Of a stretch of DNA of 64,000 nt, positions 1 to 10,920 are shown one piece after another. The DNA comes from Cordia subcordata (taxonomy: Eukaryota; Streptophyta; Magnoliopsida; Boraginales; Cordiaceae). The notes below the pieces were generated by a model that was not told the origin of the DNA, did not search any database, and saw nothing but the letters and a program-made list of their open reading frames with translations. The stretch spans positions 11,937,001-12,001,000 of the forward strand of contig JAPTOF010000020.1 of NCBI GenBank assembly GCA_028554755.1, in the 5' to 3' direction. Made by a program: the position numbers and the translations under genes. How positions within the stretch are numbered: the first letter of the stretch is position 1; every line of letters begins with the position of its first letter.

Positions 1-503
1 TGTGATTATGGAGGTTTTCATGGGGTGATTATGGAAATAGAGAAGTGGATTCTTTAGGGTTTTGGGGTTTCCAGGTGAATTTTTTGGAGGGGGGAGAGAG
101 AGGAGAAGGAAGAGGGGAAGAAGTAGAAGAGACGGTCTGCTGTTTCTGAATTATTTTTCGGGATTTTATTGCTTTCTTTCCCATTTCTTTTTCTTTGACT
201 CGTTTGATTGATTTTTTGTAAAAGTATTTTTTTAATAAATTTTAAAAAATATCTTTGTAGCTAAAAATTTTGACTTTGAAAAAAAATTATATTTAAGTTT
301 TTTTAAGAATTTCAGCTTTTTGAAAACTAAATGAAATAGTTATTGTAAATTTAATATAACTTTTTTAAGAAAAAAAGTATTTTTTCTTAAAAAATAATCC
401 AAACAGACCCTTTATCCGATTGATTAAATTATTTTTAAAATTTAATCAATTTAAAATTATTTTTTAAAATTTAATCAATTTAAAATTATTTTTTAAAATA
501 GAT
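1..503. other. AT-rich intergenic DNA with a short tandem repeat
   Basis: No gene is visible. A G/A-rich stretch lies near 80-130. Two nearly identical 29-bp units, built around TTTAATCAATTTAAAATT, sit at 441-469 and 470-498, just outside the next element. Confidence 0.5.
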
Positions 504-2038
504 TAGAGCATGTTTGGTTGAGCTTATTTTTGAGTGCCTATTATAAGCAGCTAGTGCTTATAAGTAACAAGTAGCAAGTGTTTATAAACAAGTGATAAAT
601 AAGTAAAAATATTTTTAAATAATATGTATTTATTAGCTTTGAACATATTTGATAAATAGATATTTATAAGTAATAATAATAGTTAAAATAACTAAAAGAG
701 ACGTGTTGCTAAATAATAGTTAAGTTTTTTGAAGGACAAAAGTATCTTTAAACTTGGTTAAACTTAGGTGATAATAAGCTGCCAAAAAAAAGGGGGAAGG
801 AGGGTGTTTGGCTAAGCTTAAAAGCTAGTTTTGCCAAAAAGGAAAAAAAAAATTGTTAAACAGCTTTTAAGCACTTTTTTTCCAACTTATAAGTCGAGGG
901 AAAAAAGGTCCAACTACCAGCTTGTTTGATATTATTGCTGCTTTCTGATTTTCTATTTTTGTTTATCAAAATTTGGAAACCAATTCATTTGTTTCCATTT
1001 TCGTTTTCTGGAAACAAATGAATTTTTATTCATTTTGTGGTGAATACCTTTAAAAATTATCTATAACCAAACACTTTGCATGGGCTCGAAACGCATTTGT
1101 ATGGTCTGGAGAGGCTTACTTATCTTATAGTTTAGGGGCTTTATCCGTGTTTGGTTTCATTGTTTGCTGTTTTGTCTTGTTCAATAATACCATTTACCTT
1201 CTCCCGAAGTTACAGGGCTATTTTGCCAAGTTTCTTAAAGAGAGTTGTCTCATGCCCCTAGGTATTCTCTACCTACCTGCCCATGTCGGTTTTGGGTACA
1301 GGTACCCATTTGCTCATTGTCCTTCGAGGTTTTCCTGGAAGTATGGCATGGGTTACTTCAACGCCGTAACACCTGGTACTCGAACATTAACTCAAGACAT
1401 TTTCTCTACCCCTTTTTACCCTGAAAAAGCAGGGACATCTTACATTCTTGAACCAATAACCATCGTTTGGCTAACCTACCCCATCAAAATTAATATGAAC
1501 TCATTAATTTTTTTGAAAAATAATTACTAAAATTAAAATTATTAAAAATTTATTTTAAAAAATTAAAAAATGAAAATAAAATTTTATTTTCAAAATAATT
1601 AAACTTATTTTTAAATAAAAATAACAGAAAAAAAATAGTTTGTAAACTATAGACAACCAAACATGTTTTTGGTTTTTATCTATAGATTTTATAATTTAAC
1701 CAAACGTATTTACAGTTTTTGTTTTTAATTATTGTTAACAGTTTTTTGTTTATGATTTTAGTTTCTGTTTTTAAAATTTTTGATGGCGTTACCAAATGAG
1801 CCCTAACATTACCCTGAAAGTTCAATTTTTGACGATTTATAATTAATGACATGTCCTTTTCAATCATTATAATTATTACTACTTCTAAGCATTTATTTAC
1901 CAAATATGTTAACAGCTTGTAAATATATATTATACAAACATATCTGTACTTATTTATCACTTGCTTAAAAGCAGCTTTTTTTTATAAGCACAAGCTACTT
2001 CTAAGCACTTAAAAATAAGCTTAGTCAAACGAGCTCTA
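504..2038. mobile_element. TIR DNA element, PIF/Harbinger- or hAT-like, with nested pieces
   Basis: The two ends are inverted repeats of about 60 bp. The left end reads TAGAGCATGTTTGG then AGCTTATTTTTGAGTG. The right end in reverse complement reads TAGAGCTCGTTTGA then AGCTTATTTTTAAGTG. The GTTTGG core is typical of PIF/Harbinger and hAT MITEs. I see no clean target duplication, and similar GTTTGG(C/T)TAAGCTT motifs inside (near 805) and outside (2040-2100) suggest nested insertions. No transposase is present. The interior holds a plastid rDNA fragment. Confidence 0.45.
1197..1479 (-). pseudogene. Plastid 23S rRNA fragment in nuclear DNA (NUPT)
   Basis: On the minus strand this reads as an internal segment of chloroplast 23S rRNA. 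Diagnostic blocks are GGTTAGCC, CCCTGCTTTTTCAGGGTAA, GGGGTAGAGAAAATG, AACCCATGCCATACT, GGGTACCTGTACCC, GGTAGGTAGAGAATACCTAG and GTAACTTCGGGAGAAGG, in the plastid order. Several substitutions (for example GGCATGAGAC for the usual GGCGCGAGAC) show an old copy. Similarity ends abruptly at both sides. A 127-codon open frame on the plus strand across this piece (from 1147, GTG start) is only a shadow of the rRNA. The piece is GC-richer than its surroundings. Confidence 0.85.
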
Positions 2039-2719
2039 GGCCTAGCTTATTTTTTACTAGCTTATAAGCTCTTAAAAGCTGTTTATAGGCCTAATAATAT
2101 GTTGTTTTTATTTTTTGGCTTATACGCTACCTTGAAAGATTACTAGCATTCATCACAAAATTTGAAGGGAATAAATGAAATGAAAATGTGCATCTAAAAT
2201 TTTGTATAATTAAAATACCACTTTTAAGTTTAAAGAGAGGTATCGCAAGATGGTCATTTAACTAGTTCTTCCATCTAATATTGACATATATTCATAATAA
2301 ATGATTGTTAAAAATATTAATATAGATATGTTACGAAATGCGAATACATTACAAAATAAGGTCGGACAAGATTAGAAATGAAATGGTATGAAAAAAAAGC
2401 AAAGTAAATGCAATACAAGCTAAATGAAAAGAGCATCAATTGAAAATGTTTCAACATGTTTTAGAAACACTTTATTTATATCTATATCTTCTACATATAC
2501 TAAAGCAAAAGACATTTCCTCTCCTTTCTTCCTGCTTTGAATCTCATTCTTTTTTGCAGCCACGTAATTTCGCATCTAGTTGTTTGTTGTGTCATAAAAC
2601 CATTAGTCAAAAAGCCTGAAGCATAATAGAAAATACCATGATAAATATATACTTGTTTATCATGAAAGTGAATACTGAAGCCTAATCCTAAAAAACATTC
2701 ATCGAGACCAAGTTTTACT
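2039..2719. other. AT-rich intergenic DNA, no gene seen
   Basis: Contains another AAGCTTATAAGC-type palindromic stretch near 2045-2100, related to the ends of the neighbouring TIR element. Nothing else is recognisable. Confidence 0.4.
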
Positions 2720-3840
2720 GAATATCAAGTGCAAATAGAATATCACGTAGGTACAAAGTTTGATCTCTTCGAAAGCTCAAGTTGCATGTGCCAATGCCTT
2801 TGACTTCAACTTTATTATTGTCACCCACATATATCCATCTAATTCCTATTGGAATTCGATGGTACTCTACATAGGTTCCTCGGTCTCTAGCTACATGGTC
2901 AGTTACTCTTGAATCCAGCCCATAGAGGAGAAGAATTAGTTAGCAACACAGTGCTAGTTATGCATACAAAATCATAAGAAAAATATTTTGTTGCATTCTT
3001 GGGCTCGCTACACTAGCAAGCAAAATGCTCCAGCTTGTCATAATTGTAGCATTTCATGTTGCTTTTATCCTTCTCTTTTTGAAGAAGCTTGCTTTTGTTC
3101 TTATGCTCTTTCTTGTTCTTTATAGGACCAAACTTTTTTCCCTTATCATTTCCCTTCCAATTCTTCTTGCACTTGTTGCTTGAGCCTTTTTTAGAACTTG
3201 ACTCAGCAACATAAGCCTGACTTGAAAGCTTCATTGCCTTTAAGCACTCACCTTTCAACACCACATGACGAGCATCATCATCACAAGCCTTGGTACCATC
3301 ATTATGAGTCAGGTTAACTTTTAAATATTCTCAGCTATTTGGAAGAGATCGGATCAAGGCTTGGACTTGCTATTCATTTGTGAAGATGTGACCAGCTGTC
3401 TTGAGCTCCCTAATCATGTTTAACATCTCTGTTAGATGTTGTTGCGTGTTATGATTAAGTTTTTTCTTGTAAGTATCAACTTATTAGGAAATTGAGACAG
3501 CTTTGTCACATTAGTACCCTTAAACTTCTCATTCAGAGCATTCCCTATTGCATAAGCAATTTGGGTACGACTGATACTTATAGACCATATCATCATGCAT
3601 GGAACTTATCAGTATTCCTCTAACAATGGAATCTTTCTTATTTCATATTTGTTAAGTTTCCATCTTTCTCTTATGCTAAGCTGTAGCACCTACTTCAGAC
3701 TCGGTCATCACATTGTTAACAGCCTCAAGTGCCTCTTGTTCCTTAAAAACATAGCTTATTTTGAGTTTTCACATGTTATAGTTATTATCATTCAATTGGT
3801 CTCCCCTGTTAAGGCCAATAATGATAGTTTTAGAAGCCAT
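2720..3840 (-). pseudogene. Ty1/Copia gag-protease remnant
   Basis: Read on the minus strand from an ATG at 3840, the translation begins MASKTIIIGLNRGDQLNDNN, a typical Copia Gag N-terminus. A UBN2-like region follows (HLTEMLNMIRELK, QVQALIRSLPNS, about 3430-3340). Next comes a basic Lys-rich linker and a decayed zinc knuckle CYNYDKLEHFAC (about 3020), in which the second Cys is Tyr. Then comes the protease/pre-integrase start LDSRVTDHVARDRGTY (normally DSG(A/C)xxH), followed by YVGDNNKVEVKGIG. In-frame stops occur in the Gag part, for example where Trp should follow NNYNM. Integrase and RT are not seen further left, so this is a dead fragment. A minus-strand tRNA-iMet primer site at 6176-6188 could belong to the same element. 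Confidence 0.75.
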
Positions 3841-4257
3841 TTTTTAAACATTTGTAGATATATCCATTAGTATATGCATATATTCAATGATAAAATTGTC
3901 ATTTAATTCAAAATAAGATTCAAACAAAAGAAGTGAACCAGAAAGGTTGCTAACAATCATGGATCACTTCGCTTTTGTTTATTTTATTATGCAATACAAT
4001 GTTCTATAAAAATGTGATCATTTTGCATCCTATATTCTACAAGTTCATTTCTTAATCCCTGAGTCGCTACTTTGGACATTAGTTTTCAGAACAATAGGAG
4101 TACGTATGACCCTTGGAGTCCCAAGAAGCCATTGATTCCTATAACGCTTTCTATCGTCATTCATGACGCTAATTCTATATGTTCATTATTCAAACATCTA
4201 CATATTTTTTATCATTTTCTAAATATTTTGTTTTCCTTAAACACAAATTAAGGAAAA
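3841..4257. other. Intergenic DNA, no gene seen
   Basis: AT-rich. A somewhat GC-richer stretch at about 4070-4180 was not recognised. Confidence 0.3.
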
Positions 4258-4326
4258 ACAAATTTCCAAGAACTAAGAAACTGAACTAACTAAAACAAAT
4301 TTCCAAGAACTAAGAAACTGAACTAA
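4258..4326. repeat. 37-bp direct tandem duplication
   Basis: The block ACAAATTTCCAAGAACTAAG and the next 12 bases occur identically at 4258 and 4295. This is a perfect local duplication and therefore probably recent. Confidence 0.8.
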
Positions 4327-4534
4327 TTTATATAGAATAAGGATAAATATGCTCATAGAAAGACATGTTTTATAAATAATGTTAAAATAAAACCAAAAAG
4401 TTAGATTCATAGTTCATTAACATTTCAATGTTAATTAATTTGAGAGACTAAGTCCAAACCTTTTAGGAAATATTTATATTTTCTTTTTTAGTCAACATTA
4501 ATAGTCTATATACAATAGAGACCGAGATAAAATA

Positions 4535-4765
4535 CAAGAGTGTTTGTAGACTAATGGTAAAATCTCTACACACTGTACATAAAGGTCCTAGCTTTGATTT
4601 TTTTTCTGCCAACATATTTCTAGCATTTTAATTTATAGTTTGCTAAATTGAGTTGTACTTTCAAAATAAAGTGCAAGAAATCTCTACAAACCTAGTGGTC
4701 CAAGCATTGTCATTATGGTTGTTATGTCCCAAGTTTAAGACTTGCAACAGCTTCGAGTAGATGGT
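4535..4765 (+). mobile_element. SINE-like tRNA-derived fragments
   Basis: Two short segments look like RNA polymerase III promoter heads: 4545-4605 (GACTAATGGTAAAA, then GGTCCTAGCTTTGATT) and 4688-4745 (CCTAGTGGTCCAAG, then CCCAAGTTTAAGACT). The spacing of A-box-like and B-box-like motifs, about 30-40 bases, fits SINE heads. No tails or target duplications were found, so these may be chance matches or truncated copies. Confidence 0.3.
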
Positions 4766-4799
4766 TTTTCTTTATATCAAACAACAAAAAAATAAGGGA

Positions 4800-4975
4800 A
4801 CAAATATCAAGACTTAGATTTGAATCTTGTACAAGGGAACAAACATCAAGACTTAGATTTGAATCTTGTACGTGTGGCATATTAAATTAGTATCTTAACC
4901 ATCAAGACCTAGATTTGAATCTTGTACATGTGGCATATTAAATTAGTATCTTAACCAATAGGCTACAACACCTTT
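4800..4975 (-). mobile_element. SINE-like element with a repeated B-box head
   Basis: On the minus strand the head reads TAGCCTATTGGTTAAGAT, a good A-box match, followed by ACAAGATTCAAATCTAGG, a good B-box match. The B-box segment is repeated at least four times in tandem down to about 4810, and TTAAGATACTAATTTAATAT occurs twice. This looks like a tRNA-derived SINE head that has been partly triplicated. Confidence 0.45.
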
Positions 4976-5407
4976 TAATAATATAATTGCAAAACAATTA
5001 TAAGGTTCAAGTTCTCATGCGAATTGAAAGAAAAAAAAAAGTTGACAACATACGAATCTCTTACATACCCGACAGCAGAACCTAGCACTCTCTTTTTATC
5101 ATATTAACATAGACAGGATTTGTCACCTCTCAGCAACAAAAATTTCGTTGTTATCTTTACTTTTCTAGAAACACTTTTAAAGTTCTTTTGTTCACATGTA
5201 CTACAAAAATTAACTCCGTATATTCAACAAAATCTAACAATTTTTTCTCACATAATCAATAGAAATTAGCATGTAATTACTAAGAGAAAAAGACTAATTA
5301 AAGCAAGTCATCTATAACTCGTAAATTCAATAACATACTAGTGCTTTCCTACCTCGTGCTTTACATAGACTTATTTAGGTTCTGTGTGGTTTTTAGTTTT
5401 TTAAATA

Positions 5408-6003
5408 TTTATAGATGTGATTTTTTATTTTTTAAGATTTTTTTATGTTTTTTTATTATTTCTAAATATCTATAAAAATTAATTCTTGTGCTTTTTTATT
5501 CTTATTTTTATTTTTTTTAATTAGGATATGATGCATAATTTAATTAAATTAATAATTTTTTTGGACTTTATTACTTTAAACTCATTAAAAGGAAACATAT
5601 AGGTGGGGTAGAAATATAATTAAATATTTTGTAACTCCAATTCAATGATAAGGTTAGGAAGTAGTGCATAAATGTAATTAAACACTATAATTTATAGATT
5701 TATAATAATGTAGTAATATTAAAAATAGAATTTATGGTAACCTGGCAAATAAATGGGTGCTGATGCAGCACCCTTTTTTGAACTCCTTTGGGTTTAACTT
5801 TTTTTATAGATGTGATTTTTTATTGCTTTTAGATTTTCGTGTTTTTTTTATTATTTTTAAATATCTATAAAAATTAATTCTATCACTTTTTTATTCTTAT
5901 TTTTATGTTTTAATCTTATTTTTATTTTTTAATTAGGATATGATGCATAAATTAATTAAATAAATGAGTTCTGTTGGACTTTATTACTTTACACTCATTA
6001 AAA
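5408..6003 (+). repeat. About 190-bp direct repeat pair (5408-5591 and 5803-6003)
   Basis: Both copies run from TTTATAGATGTGATTTTTTA through AATATCTATAAAAATTAATTC, TTAGGATATGATGCATAA and GGACTTTATTACTTTA to ACTCATTAAAA. The second has a 20-bp internal expansion (TTTTAATCTTATTTTTA). The spacer, about 210 bp, is AT-rich. The function is unknown; this may be two copies of one small element. Confidence 0.7.
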
Positions 6004-6006
6004 AGA

Positions 6007-6034
6007 TATATATATATATATATATATATATATT
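6007..6034. repeat. (TA)n microsatellite
   Basis: About 14 uninterrupted TA units directly after the second direct repeat copy. Confidence 0.9.
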
Positions 6035-6175
6035 TCAACAGGATCGTATTTGTACTAGCAATCTAACAAAGGCTATAAATTCATACATCTCAGCCAAAAA
6101 TTACTAAATATAAATCATGCTAAAAGACACAATTTATTTCATAAATTTCTCTCATAAAGAAAATCAACCCAATCA

Positions 6176-6188
6176 GGCTCTAATACCA
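6176..6188 (-). other. LTR-retrotransposon primer-binding site (tRNA-iMet type)
   Basis: The minus strand reads TGGTATTAGAGCC, which is one base away from the Copia primer site TGGTATCAGAGCC. An LTR-like end (TGATCA on the plus strand, 6191) lies two bases away, so the 5' LTR would extend to the right from 6191. The far LTR edge is not resolved. A possible TATA motif (minus strand CTTATATAATG) is near 6530. Nothing coding follows within 2 kb, so the element is broken. Confidence 0.55.
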
Positions 6189-6190
6189 TT

Positions 6191-7105
6191 TGATCAAACT
6201 GAGGAAATAGAACCTTACGAGAAGATAATTGTAGTTTTCACAACGCTAAGTGCCTTGGTTTTAATTTAGAAAGGAAAAAAATTATTTTCTTTTTGAGTAA
6301 GAATATCTTTTTTAGAACTTTAATGAGAGCAATTAGGAGGAGAGATGTGTAGAGTGTATCTTTTCTTTTCTATGTTTTCTCTAATTAACTACTACTAAGT
6401 AGTTTTAGCTTTATTAGGATAATTGTTAGAGATAGTTTCCCTCAGAAACTGTTTCTTACCTATATGTATCTCTTATTCGAGTTGGGTTGACCCAATCATG
6501 AGCATCTACTTGGATCCGTTTTCTTTCATTATATAAGTCATAAAAATTCAAAGTGCTATAGAGACAATAATGTACAATTGTATCTTATACTCAAAAATAG
6601 CAAATGAAGAGGAAAAGTGCAAAAGTCTTATGTGTTAATCTTTGTTATGTGTTATTCTTCCCTTTATTCCATTTATGTTTCTTGTTTTCTCTGAGACACA
6701 CATATATGTACACTACTATGGTGGTATGTAAAAGATGATTTTATATAGTCTTCATTTGTTGCATCTTTGAATTAAATCATTGTTACTCGTAACTGAATGT
6801 ATATGAACTAGACTTGTATTAAAAAAAAAAATTCAGTGCCTCAAACCATATGAATTTCTTTTTAAGTTTCATGGTTGTCCTATGGTTAGGAATATCGTGC
6901 AAGTTTCATGAAATATCTTCTGCTAGTAATCAAATTATATTAATATTCATTCCATAAAACACAAATAATTGTTATAAAAAGAATTTTAGAAACCCACCAG
7001 AATAAAAAACTTAACTTTTTCAAATTATGAATTTCTTTGTTCAAAAAGAGGAAGATTTACCGGTTACATTAAATCTAAGATCAAGTTGGAAAATAAAACG
7101 TCAAA
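6191..7105. other. Probable decayed LTR and flanking DNA
   Basis: The left part is inferred to be a minus-strand LTR from its position beside the primer site. No matching partner LTR was found in the window. No coding sequence is seen. Confidence 0.3.
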
Positions 7106-7170
7106 GTCGTACGATGGTGAGTATTTTTGCTTGTCACACGAACAACCCGAGTTTGATCCCCATCAACGAC
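7106..7170 (+). pseudogene. tRNA-Asp(GUC)-derived relic (tRNA pseudogene or SINE head)
   Basis: The segment follows plant tRNA-Asp closely from the D-loop on: ATGGTGAGTATT (A-box side), TTGTCAC (GTC anticodon context), CCCGAGTTTGATCCCC (T-loop/B-box) and CAACGAC at the acceptor end. About 9 bases of the 5' part (TTGTAGTATA) are missing and several stem positions are changed, so it cannot fold as a normal tRNA. No intact CCA end or clear poly-T follows. It may be the head of a SINE whose body runs to about 7290. Confidence 0.65.
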
Positions 7171-8439
7171 ATTTGCTCATATCTTTCTTGGCTCAATAAA
7201 GTACGAGCACATGAAATAGATCTTTTTAACCTCCAAGCTAGATTGATGTGAAAAGGTGTGTAAAAAGAAATTTACTAAAAGAAATTTCTTTAGTTGACCA
7301 AAAAATGAAATTTCTTTAAACTTGTGCTGCCATAAGTAATTGGTCTTTCATCTTATTGCTTGCTCCATTAGGATAGTGCTTATTCAGTGAATAATCTTTT
7401 GGGGGTCATGTTGCAGTATAAATTTAAATATGGAGTCTCCAATGATCATTCCTAATCACTGTCACTTTGCTCATCAACCTGTGGACTACAAATATGGGTG
7501 ATGTCTTCTTACGAGTGCAAGTTTTAAAAGACCCGCAAGCGTACGGATCGTGCAATACAGTGTTTACGAGTGCGGGTGTCGAACCACAGGGAGGCGTGAA
7601 TATCGTGAATGTATCCTATGCTTGGTGTCCTAAAAGAGCTAAAAAGAAAGATCTAAACTAAGTGTATTTTTTCTTGTGAAGGTTTGGATTGTCGGGAGCT
7701 CTAAGTAAATAAAAAAAAACTAAACTATGAATAAAAACAAAAGGAACGCAGGTTGATTAAGAAGAAACTAACAATTGGAAAGGGATTAGGGTGACTTGGA
7801 CTTATGAATGGGTAACTCCATACTCAAATGCTATGGGATTAAGGGATGACGGCTAACTATCAAAAATGCTCTTAACTAGGTTGTTAGTTAGTGTCCTGAT
7901 TTCCCCCTAGGACTCGGTGCGGGTCCGTCCCTAGGCGACGTCTCCTAGAGCTACGGCGTGGTCCTTATGACCTAGGGCCTCAAAAGGGACTAACTAACTT
8001 CCTAGGTGGCTTAGAATGAACCTACCCTAGTACCTAAACCGTTGGCTGGGTTTAAAGCCAAGACCTAGTGTTGCTAAGGTTGACTAAATTTATCCTGAAA
8101 CCTATTGGCTGGATTTAAAGCCAAAGGAAACTCGACCTAGATTAGCCCTAAATTATACTTCGTCATTCTAAGATCACTACAGCAGGATTTGACTAACATT
8201 CATACACATGTGATATTGAAATTATGCTTGTTACTAGGCATGCAAATATGCATATAGACATGAATAAAAGCACTACCCACTTCATAACATCCATGTATAA
8301 ACACATAGACATGAGTACAGATGGATTAGATGTGTTTAGTAACAAACAAACTTCAATTAATATATATGTACTCATCTAGGTATTTTATCAAACACATAGA
8401 CATGAATGAAAGAACACCCAATTAAACAAAACAAATCAA

Positions 8440-8477
<38 letters not shown>

Positions 8478-8798
8478 GCCATCATATCCCATATCATAAG
8501 AGTATAAAATTAACCCATTACATAAGTTTAATCACCCTATACAAGCCTACTCAGACATAATAGAAAATAGAATGAAAGAGATATAATGAAACTCCCCTTT
8601 CATCCTAGCGATTTTAGAACACAGCTTGTAAACAATCTCGATTCCAAAGCGTTTGAATCCTCCAACGAAGCTTGGTTCTTTGTGAAAAGTATGTGAAAAG
8701 GGTGTGTGAGGCGGCTAGGGAATAGGGTTAAGTGTGTGTGAGAATAGGTGTGAAGTGTGTGTAAAAACTCCTCCTTTTTCTACTCCGCATCGGGCTTT

Positions 8799-8806
8799 AT
8801 TTATAG
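8799..8806 (-). promoter_or_regulatory. LTR TATA box
   Basis: Minus-strand CTATAAATAAAG precedes a C/A-rich likely start region. The homologous solo LTR at 19320-21122 has GATATAAAAG at the same relative place (19711-19720). Confidence 0.6.
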
Positions 8807-8817
8807 ATTCGCGCATA

Positions 8818-8990
8818 GCCGGTCGACCGTCTAGGTCGACCGGCCTCTGGAGTAGTCGACCGGCTTTCTTCAAGGGCTCTCTGGAGTGGCCGGTCGACCT
8901 AGCCGGTCGACCGGCTCTTGAAAGGGGGTCGTCCGACTTTTCGACGAAGTTCTCTCGAGTGGCCGGTCGACCTAGTCGGTCGACCGGTTA
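8818..8990. repeat. Array of GGTCGACC palindromes upstream of the LTR TATA
   Basis: GCCGGTCGACC and its reverse complement alternate in three paired units (8818-8844, 8888-8916, 8961-8990) plus a half unit at 8853-8865. The array contains repeated SalI-type GTCGAC cores and is strongly CpG-rich. In LTR orientation it lies just upstream of the TATA box, where a promoter element would sit. The sister LTR retains only eroded versions (near 19670-19700). Confidence 0.8.
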
Positions 8991-9559
8991 TTCTTCCTTA
9001 GCGTCCGGCTGACTTCCTTCATCCAATTTTTCGTCATTTCGGCCTTTAGTCTTCTCCCTTAGACCCGTGCATGTCCTATCTTCATCACCTTTCATTGTTC
9101 AATCTTTATCTTAACCCAAAGTCACCTGAATCATTGAAAATAAGCTATTAGTGTAGCATTTTATCTCTTAAACTCAATATGCACATTTATTCACACTTAA
9201 GCCTTTTCCTATCAAAAGTACTACACTAATGCATCATTATAAGCATTCAACACCTCTAAAGTATAAGTAAATGGCGATGCAAACACACACCAAATCACAA
9301 CTCATCAATGGGCATCAATTTTTGTTCCAGTTTTGAATCAACATTCTTTTATAATATTATAATCATGTACGAAAGTATTTTTTTGAAGTGTGTTAATCAC
9401 ACCTCAATAGTGCATCGAGTTTCGAGGTGTTGCTGCTACCTTAAGCATATAGGTTATTCTTTTCTATGTTTCATATTTATGTTATGATCATGAGTGTTTG
9501 TGTTGCTTTGCTTGATCTTTACACAGTATGGAGGTTTATGATCTAGAGAAGGATTTACC

Positions 9560-10236
9560 TATATTACCTCATCCATGAGAAGGCCATTGCAAATCAATGT
9601 TCTTACTGAATCTAGAAGGAACTTAGAATTTGCAAGGGTTTGCATTGAAGTTGATCTTGATAGGATTCTCCTATAGGTGTTATATCTAAAGCTTAGAGAT
9701 GGAACTAGAGTTAAGATGGAAGGGGAGTATGCTTGAAAGCTTTATAAATGTGAGCATGGTAAAATGGTGAGCCACATTGAGGAGTCTTGCCCTCTCAAGC
9801 CAAAGCTACAACTTACTCAACCTCCTCAATCTCAAAAGCCTTTGAATAATTTTAGAAGAATCGGGCCAAAGGAAGGATTTCACAATGAATGGCAAGTTTG
9901 TGGGGAAAAAACAAACACAAACTTCAAACATTGAAACAAATAAGAAGCAAGGGGAAGCATAAAATTCAATAGGGCAGGAAGCCATCTCTTGGCCATCATC
10001 TCCAAAAAAGTTCCTAACAATTGGTAAAACTCCAAGTTCTATTGTGAAACAAAGCAATCCCTTTAAGGCACTTGACAATGTCGAAGAATTGGAGGATGGT
10101 GAGCTCAACACTCAAGGAAAGCAACCTTTAGTTCTTGATGATAAGGTTGAAATGGGCGAATCGTCTCATAGTGCACAAAGCAAAAATTCATTGGAGCTTA
10201 ATGCTTCACCCCTTAACATCTCAATGATTTTTGGCT
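9560..10236 (+). pseudogene. LINE ORF1 remnant (DUF4283/zinc-knuckle type)
   Basis: The translation shows LEFARVCIEVDLDR, the conserved end of the DUF4283-type domain of plant L1 ORF1. It is followed by KLRDGTRVKMEGEYA and a degraded knuckle YKCEHGKMVSHIEESCP. A hydrophilic tail follows (KQSNPFKALDNVEELEDGE at 10045), a usual linker before the endonuclease ORF. Stops and a frame change separate the parts. Confidence 0.65.
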
Positions 10237-10920
10237 CATAGAATATTAGGGGCCTAAATTCCCCTATTAAACAAAAAGAAGTGAAGCTTCTTGTATTTAA
10301 ACATCATTTGGATTTCTTTTGTCTATTGGAAACGAAGGTCACTAATTAAAATAGCTTGAAAATTATTGGCTCCTTTTTTTGGCAGTCTTGGCTTCTCAAA
10401 CTATGTAAATGATTACACTATTAGACGGCTTTGGCTATTTGGGAGAAAAGATCTCAAGGCAACTATTTTGGACTCTTTTGAACAAGACATGCTTTGCAAT
10501 CCTAATGATCCAAGTATAAGCGTCCTTTCTTTGTTGCTTTCATTTATGGCTAAAAGAATAAATCTTTGGAAAAAAATTGAAGATCGGAGTTATATATGTG
10601 AAGATGGTGATATTTGCTTCATGGGAGATTTCAATGAAATGTTTGAATGTGGAGATAGGTCTAACTCTCACCCTCTACCTAAGAGTTCTTGGGATTTCAA
10701 AAATTGTGTAGTGAATGCTAATATTCAAGAATTTAAAGGCGTTGGTCCTCATTTCACTTGGACCAACAAGAGCTCAAATGGAAACTTTTTGGAAAGCCAA
10801 CTTAATAGGGCTTTGGTAAATTCAAATTGGATACATCATATGCAAAGTTCCTTTGTTTTGCTGGATTCTCTCGGTATTTTCAATCATTGCCCTCTCATTC
10901 TGTATACTTGTAAGGGTTGA
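10237..10920 (+). pseudogene. LINE endonuclease (EEP) remnant
   Basis: Starts at a mutated W-NIRGLNSPIKQKEVK motif, in which TGG has become TAG just before NIRGLN. The catalytic region then shows LDFFCLLETKV (Glu of the active site), CFMGDFNEMF (GDFN motif), HFTWTN and FNHCPLIL in place of SDHCPL, so the Asp before the catalytic His is Asn. A frameshift lies near 10350. In a live LINE this enzyme nicks target DNA to prime reverse transcription. Confidence 0.75.

Larger units (their letters stand above)
7499..9307 (-). mobile_element. Solo LTR, Athila-like family, copy 1
   Basis: An 1809-bp LTR with ends TGATG...CATCA, flanked by an exact 5-bp target duplication ATGGG (7494-7498 and 9308-9312). 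No primer site, polypurine tract or coding domain is attached, so it is a solo LTR left by LTR-LTR recombination. The orientation comes from similarity to the LTR at 32116-34007, which has a primer site. Its 3' part carries the conserved block CCCGCAAGCGTACGG (7531). Its promoter TATA is on the minus strand (TATAAATA, 8799-8806). A (TA)n run at 8442-8474 lies inside. Open frames here are shadows. Confidence 0.85.

Noticed and set aside
1147..1530. 127-codon ORF on the plus strand
   Set aside because: It is the antisense shadow of a plastid 23S rRNA fragment and uses a GTG start.
8818..8990. CRISPR-like repeat array
   Set aside because: The repeated units are palindromes inside an LTR, unevenly spaced and without unique spacers, in plant DNA.
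8734..9012. 92-codon ORF with repeated Arg-Pro-Ser motifs
   Set aside because: Produced by the GGTCGACC palindrome array in the solo LTR; not a protein gene.
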